Assembly (NCBI GenBank): GCA_032718475.1
Contig: JAUCBJ010002727.1
Coordinates: 1 to 64,000 of the forward strand
Source of the DNA: Nemertoderma westbladi
Taxonomy: Eukaryota > Xenacoelomorpha > Nemertodermatida > Nemertodermatidae
DNA: 64,000 nt
Direction of reading: 5' to 3'
Shown: positions 63,189 to 64,000 of the stretch, piece by piece
Layout: every line of letters starts with the position of its first letter
Numbering within the stretch: the stretch's first letter is position 1
The notes under the pieces: generated by a model
Told to the model about the DNA's origin: nothing
The model's input: the letters and a program-made list of their open reading frames with translations, nothing else
Databases searched by the model: none
Position numbers and translations under genes: made by a program

Positions 63189-64000
63189 ATGTCAGTCCAC
63201 ACGGTCGCGTGCAATATTTTCCGATATTCGCGTCGTAGTTACGTCACTTCCGCGAACCACCCCCGGAAACTGTTCATCCGTTACGGGTTGCCAAGGACTG
63301 CGACATTGCAGGGGCTCATTTCCAAAATGGCGGAGGACAGCCTGCTGGCGCTCGCAGACACTAAACAAGCCGAATTGATGAAGGAACTTTGTATTCTAGT
63401 CGACGAAAACGATTCGGTCCTCGGGAAAACGACGAAACGGAACTGTCACTTAGCGGAAAACATTAGCAAAGGCATGTTGCACAGGGCGTTTAGTGTCTTC
63501 TTATTTAACAACGAAGGCCAATTATTGCTGCAGCAACGGTCTGCTAATAAGATAACATTCCCGTTGTACTGGACTAACACCTGCTGCAGTCATCCTCGGT
63601 ACAGTGCCGATGAAACGGACCACAACGGGTCCAGTAAAGGCGTCGTGTTGGCGGCACAACGACGCCTTTACGAGGAGTTGGGAGTCCATCCGTACTTGTT
63701 GCTCCCGGATCAGTTCACTCTCCTCCGTAGGATCCACTACCGGGCGATCTGCGACGACCCCCGGTGGGGCGAGCACGAGATCGATTACGTATTATTCACG
63801 GACGCGCCCGAAGTTACGCCTCCAGTGGTGGAAGCCGATCCCAATGAGGTCGAGGACTGGAGGTTCTTTACTCAGGATGAGTTGAAGGAATTTATGAGTT
63901 CCGGAGAAAAGTTCACCCCGTGGTTTAAACTTATCGCGAATAATTTTCTGCATAAATGGTGGGATGCAATGCTTGTAGGTAAACTTCATGAACACGTTTC
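63189..64000 (+). CDS. IDI1: Isopentenyl-diphosphate delta-isomerase, type 1 (partial at window edge)
   Basis: Converts isopentenyl diphosphate to dimethylallyl diphosphate in the mevalonate pathway. From the internal Met at 63,327 the IDI1 fold is complete: HRAFSVFLFN, TNTCCSHP with the catalytic Cys, a Nudix-like AAQRRLYEELGV helix, GEHEIDYVLF with the catalytic Glu, and the C-terminal ITPWFKLI-like and WW blocks. The in-frame ATG at 63,189 adds 46 residues rich in Arg, Ser and Thr and free of acidic residues, resembling the mitochondrial or peroxisomal targeting extension of the long animal isoform. I chose it for that reason; 63,327 is the alternative start. The frame is still open at the window end but should stop within a few residues. 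No introns are seen. Confidence 0.92.
   Translation, partial: MSVHTVACNIFRYSRRSYVTSANHPRKLFIRYGLPRTATLQGLISKMAEDSLLALADTKQAELMKELCILVDENDSVLGKTTKRNCHLAENISKGMLHRAFSVFLFNNEGQLLLQQRSANKITFPLYWTNTCCSHPRYSADETDHNGSSKGVVLAAQRRLYEELGVHPYLLLPDQFTLLRRIHYRAICDDPRWGEHEIDYVLFTDAPEVTPPVVEADPNEVEDWRFFTQDELKEFMSSGEKFTPWFKLIANNFLHKWWDAMLVGKLHEHV

Overview
The window looks like nuclear DNA of a metazoan, most likely a marine invertebrate. It carries recognisable eukaryotic housekeeping genes (RRN3/TIF-IA, mitochondrial ribosomal protein uS15m, isopentenyl-diphosphate isomerase) and a probable first exon of a ninein-family gene. It also holds three LTR retroelements of the BEL/Pao type, a superfamily known from animals. 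The species cannot be fixed from sequence alone. Short palindromes such as TAGGCCTA and ACCGGT recur throughout. All four full-length or nearly full-length host genes are open without introns.

Layout. 1-12.2 kb is repeat-dominated: a 28-bp array, a 73-bp array with paired opposed CCAAT boxes, a possible ninein exon on the minus strand, a LINE remnant carrying a 45-copy 56-bp minisatellite that grew out of the LINE's own coding sequence, a foldback element, a 45/23-bp array, and a second broken LINE. 12.5-13.0 kb holds a probable solo LTR. 13.3-20.5 kb is element Z (minus strand): 565-bp LTRs with one visible difference, a 5-bp target duplication GTGCA, a large gag-protease ORF, a Cys-rich/transmembrane extension behind one in-frame TAG, no reverse transcriptase or integrase, and a 3' region packed with short hairpins. 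20.5-23.2 kb is a 25/26-bp array. 24.1-29.1 kb holds MRPS15 and RRN3 (both minus).

29.7-40.8 kb is element X (minus strand; 1249-bp LTRs with one visible difference; target duplication CGAAC). It is a BEL/Pao derivative that has lost most of RT, RNase H and integrase. 40.8-45.5 kb is host DNA with a bacterial-type ammonia-dependent NAD+ synthetase and a 38-bp minisatellite open in many frames. 45.5-62.3 kb is element Y (plus strand), an unusually long (about 16.8 kb) BEL/Pao element. It has a complete gag-PR-RT-RH-IN frame broken only by three TGA codons and a frame change near the gag start. Past a 1.6-kb spacer come two extra ORFs in the position where retroviruses keep env. The larger encodes a 572-residue protein with a classical CCHC zinc knuckle and two related Cys/His motifs. 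Homologues of both extra ORFs are present in X, so they are a stable part of this lineage and the most novel feature here. The window ends inside IDI1 (63.2 kb to the edge).

How the parts relate: Y has the domains to be autonomous, or to derive from an autonomous parent. X and Z lack polymerase and integrase yet have nearly identical LTRs and intact target duplications, so both must have been moved recently by enzymes supplied in trans.
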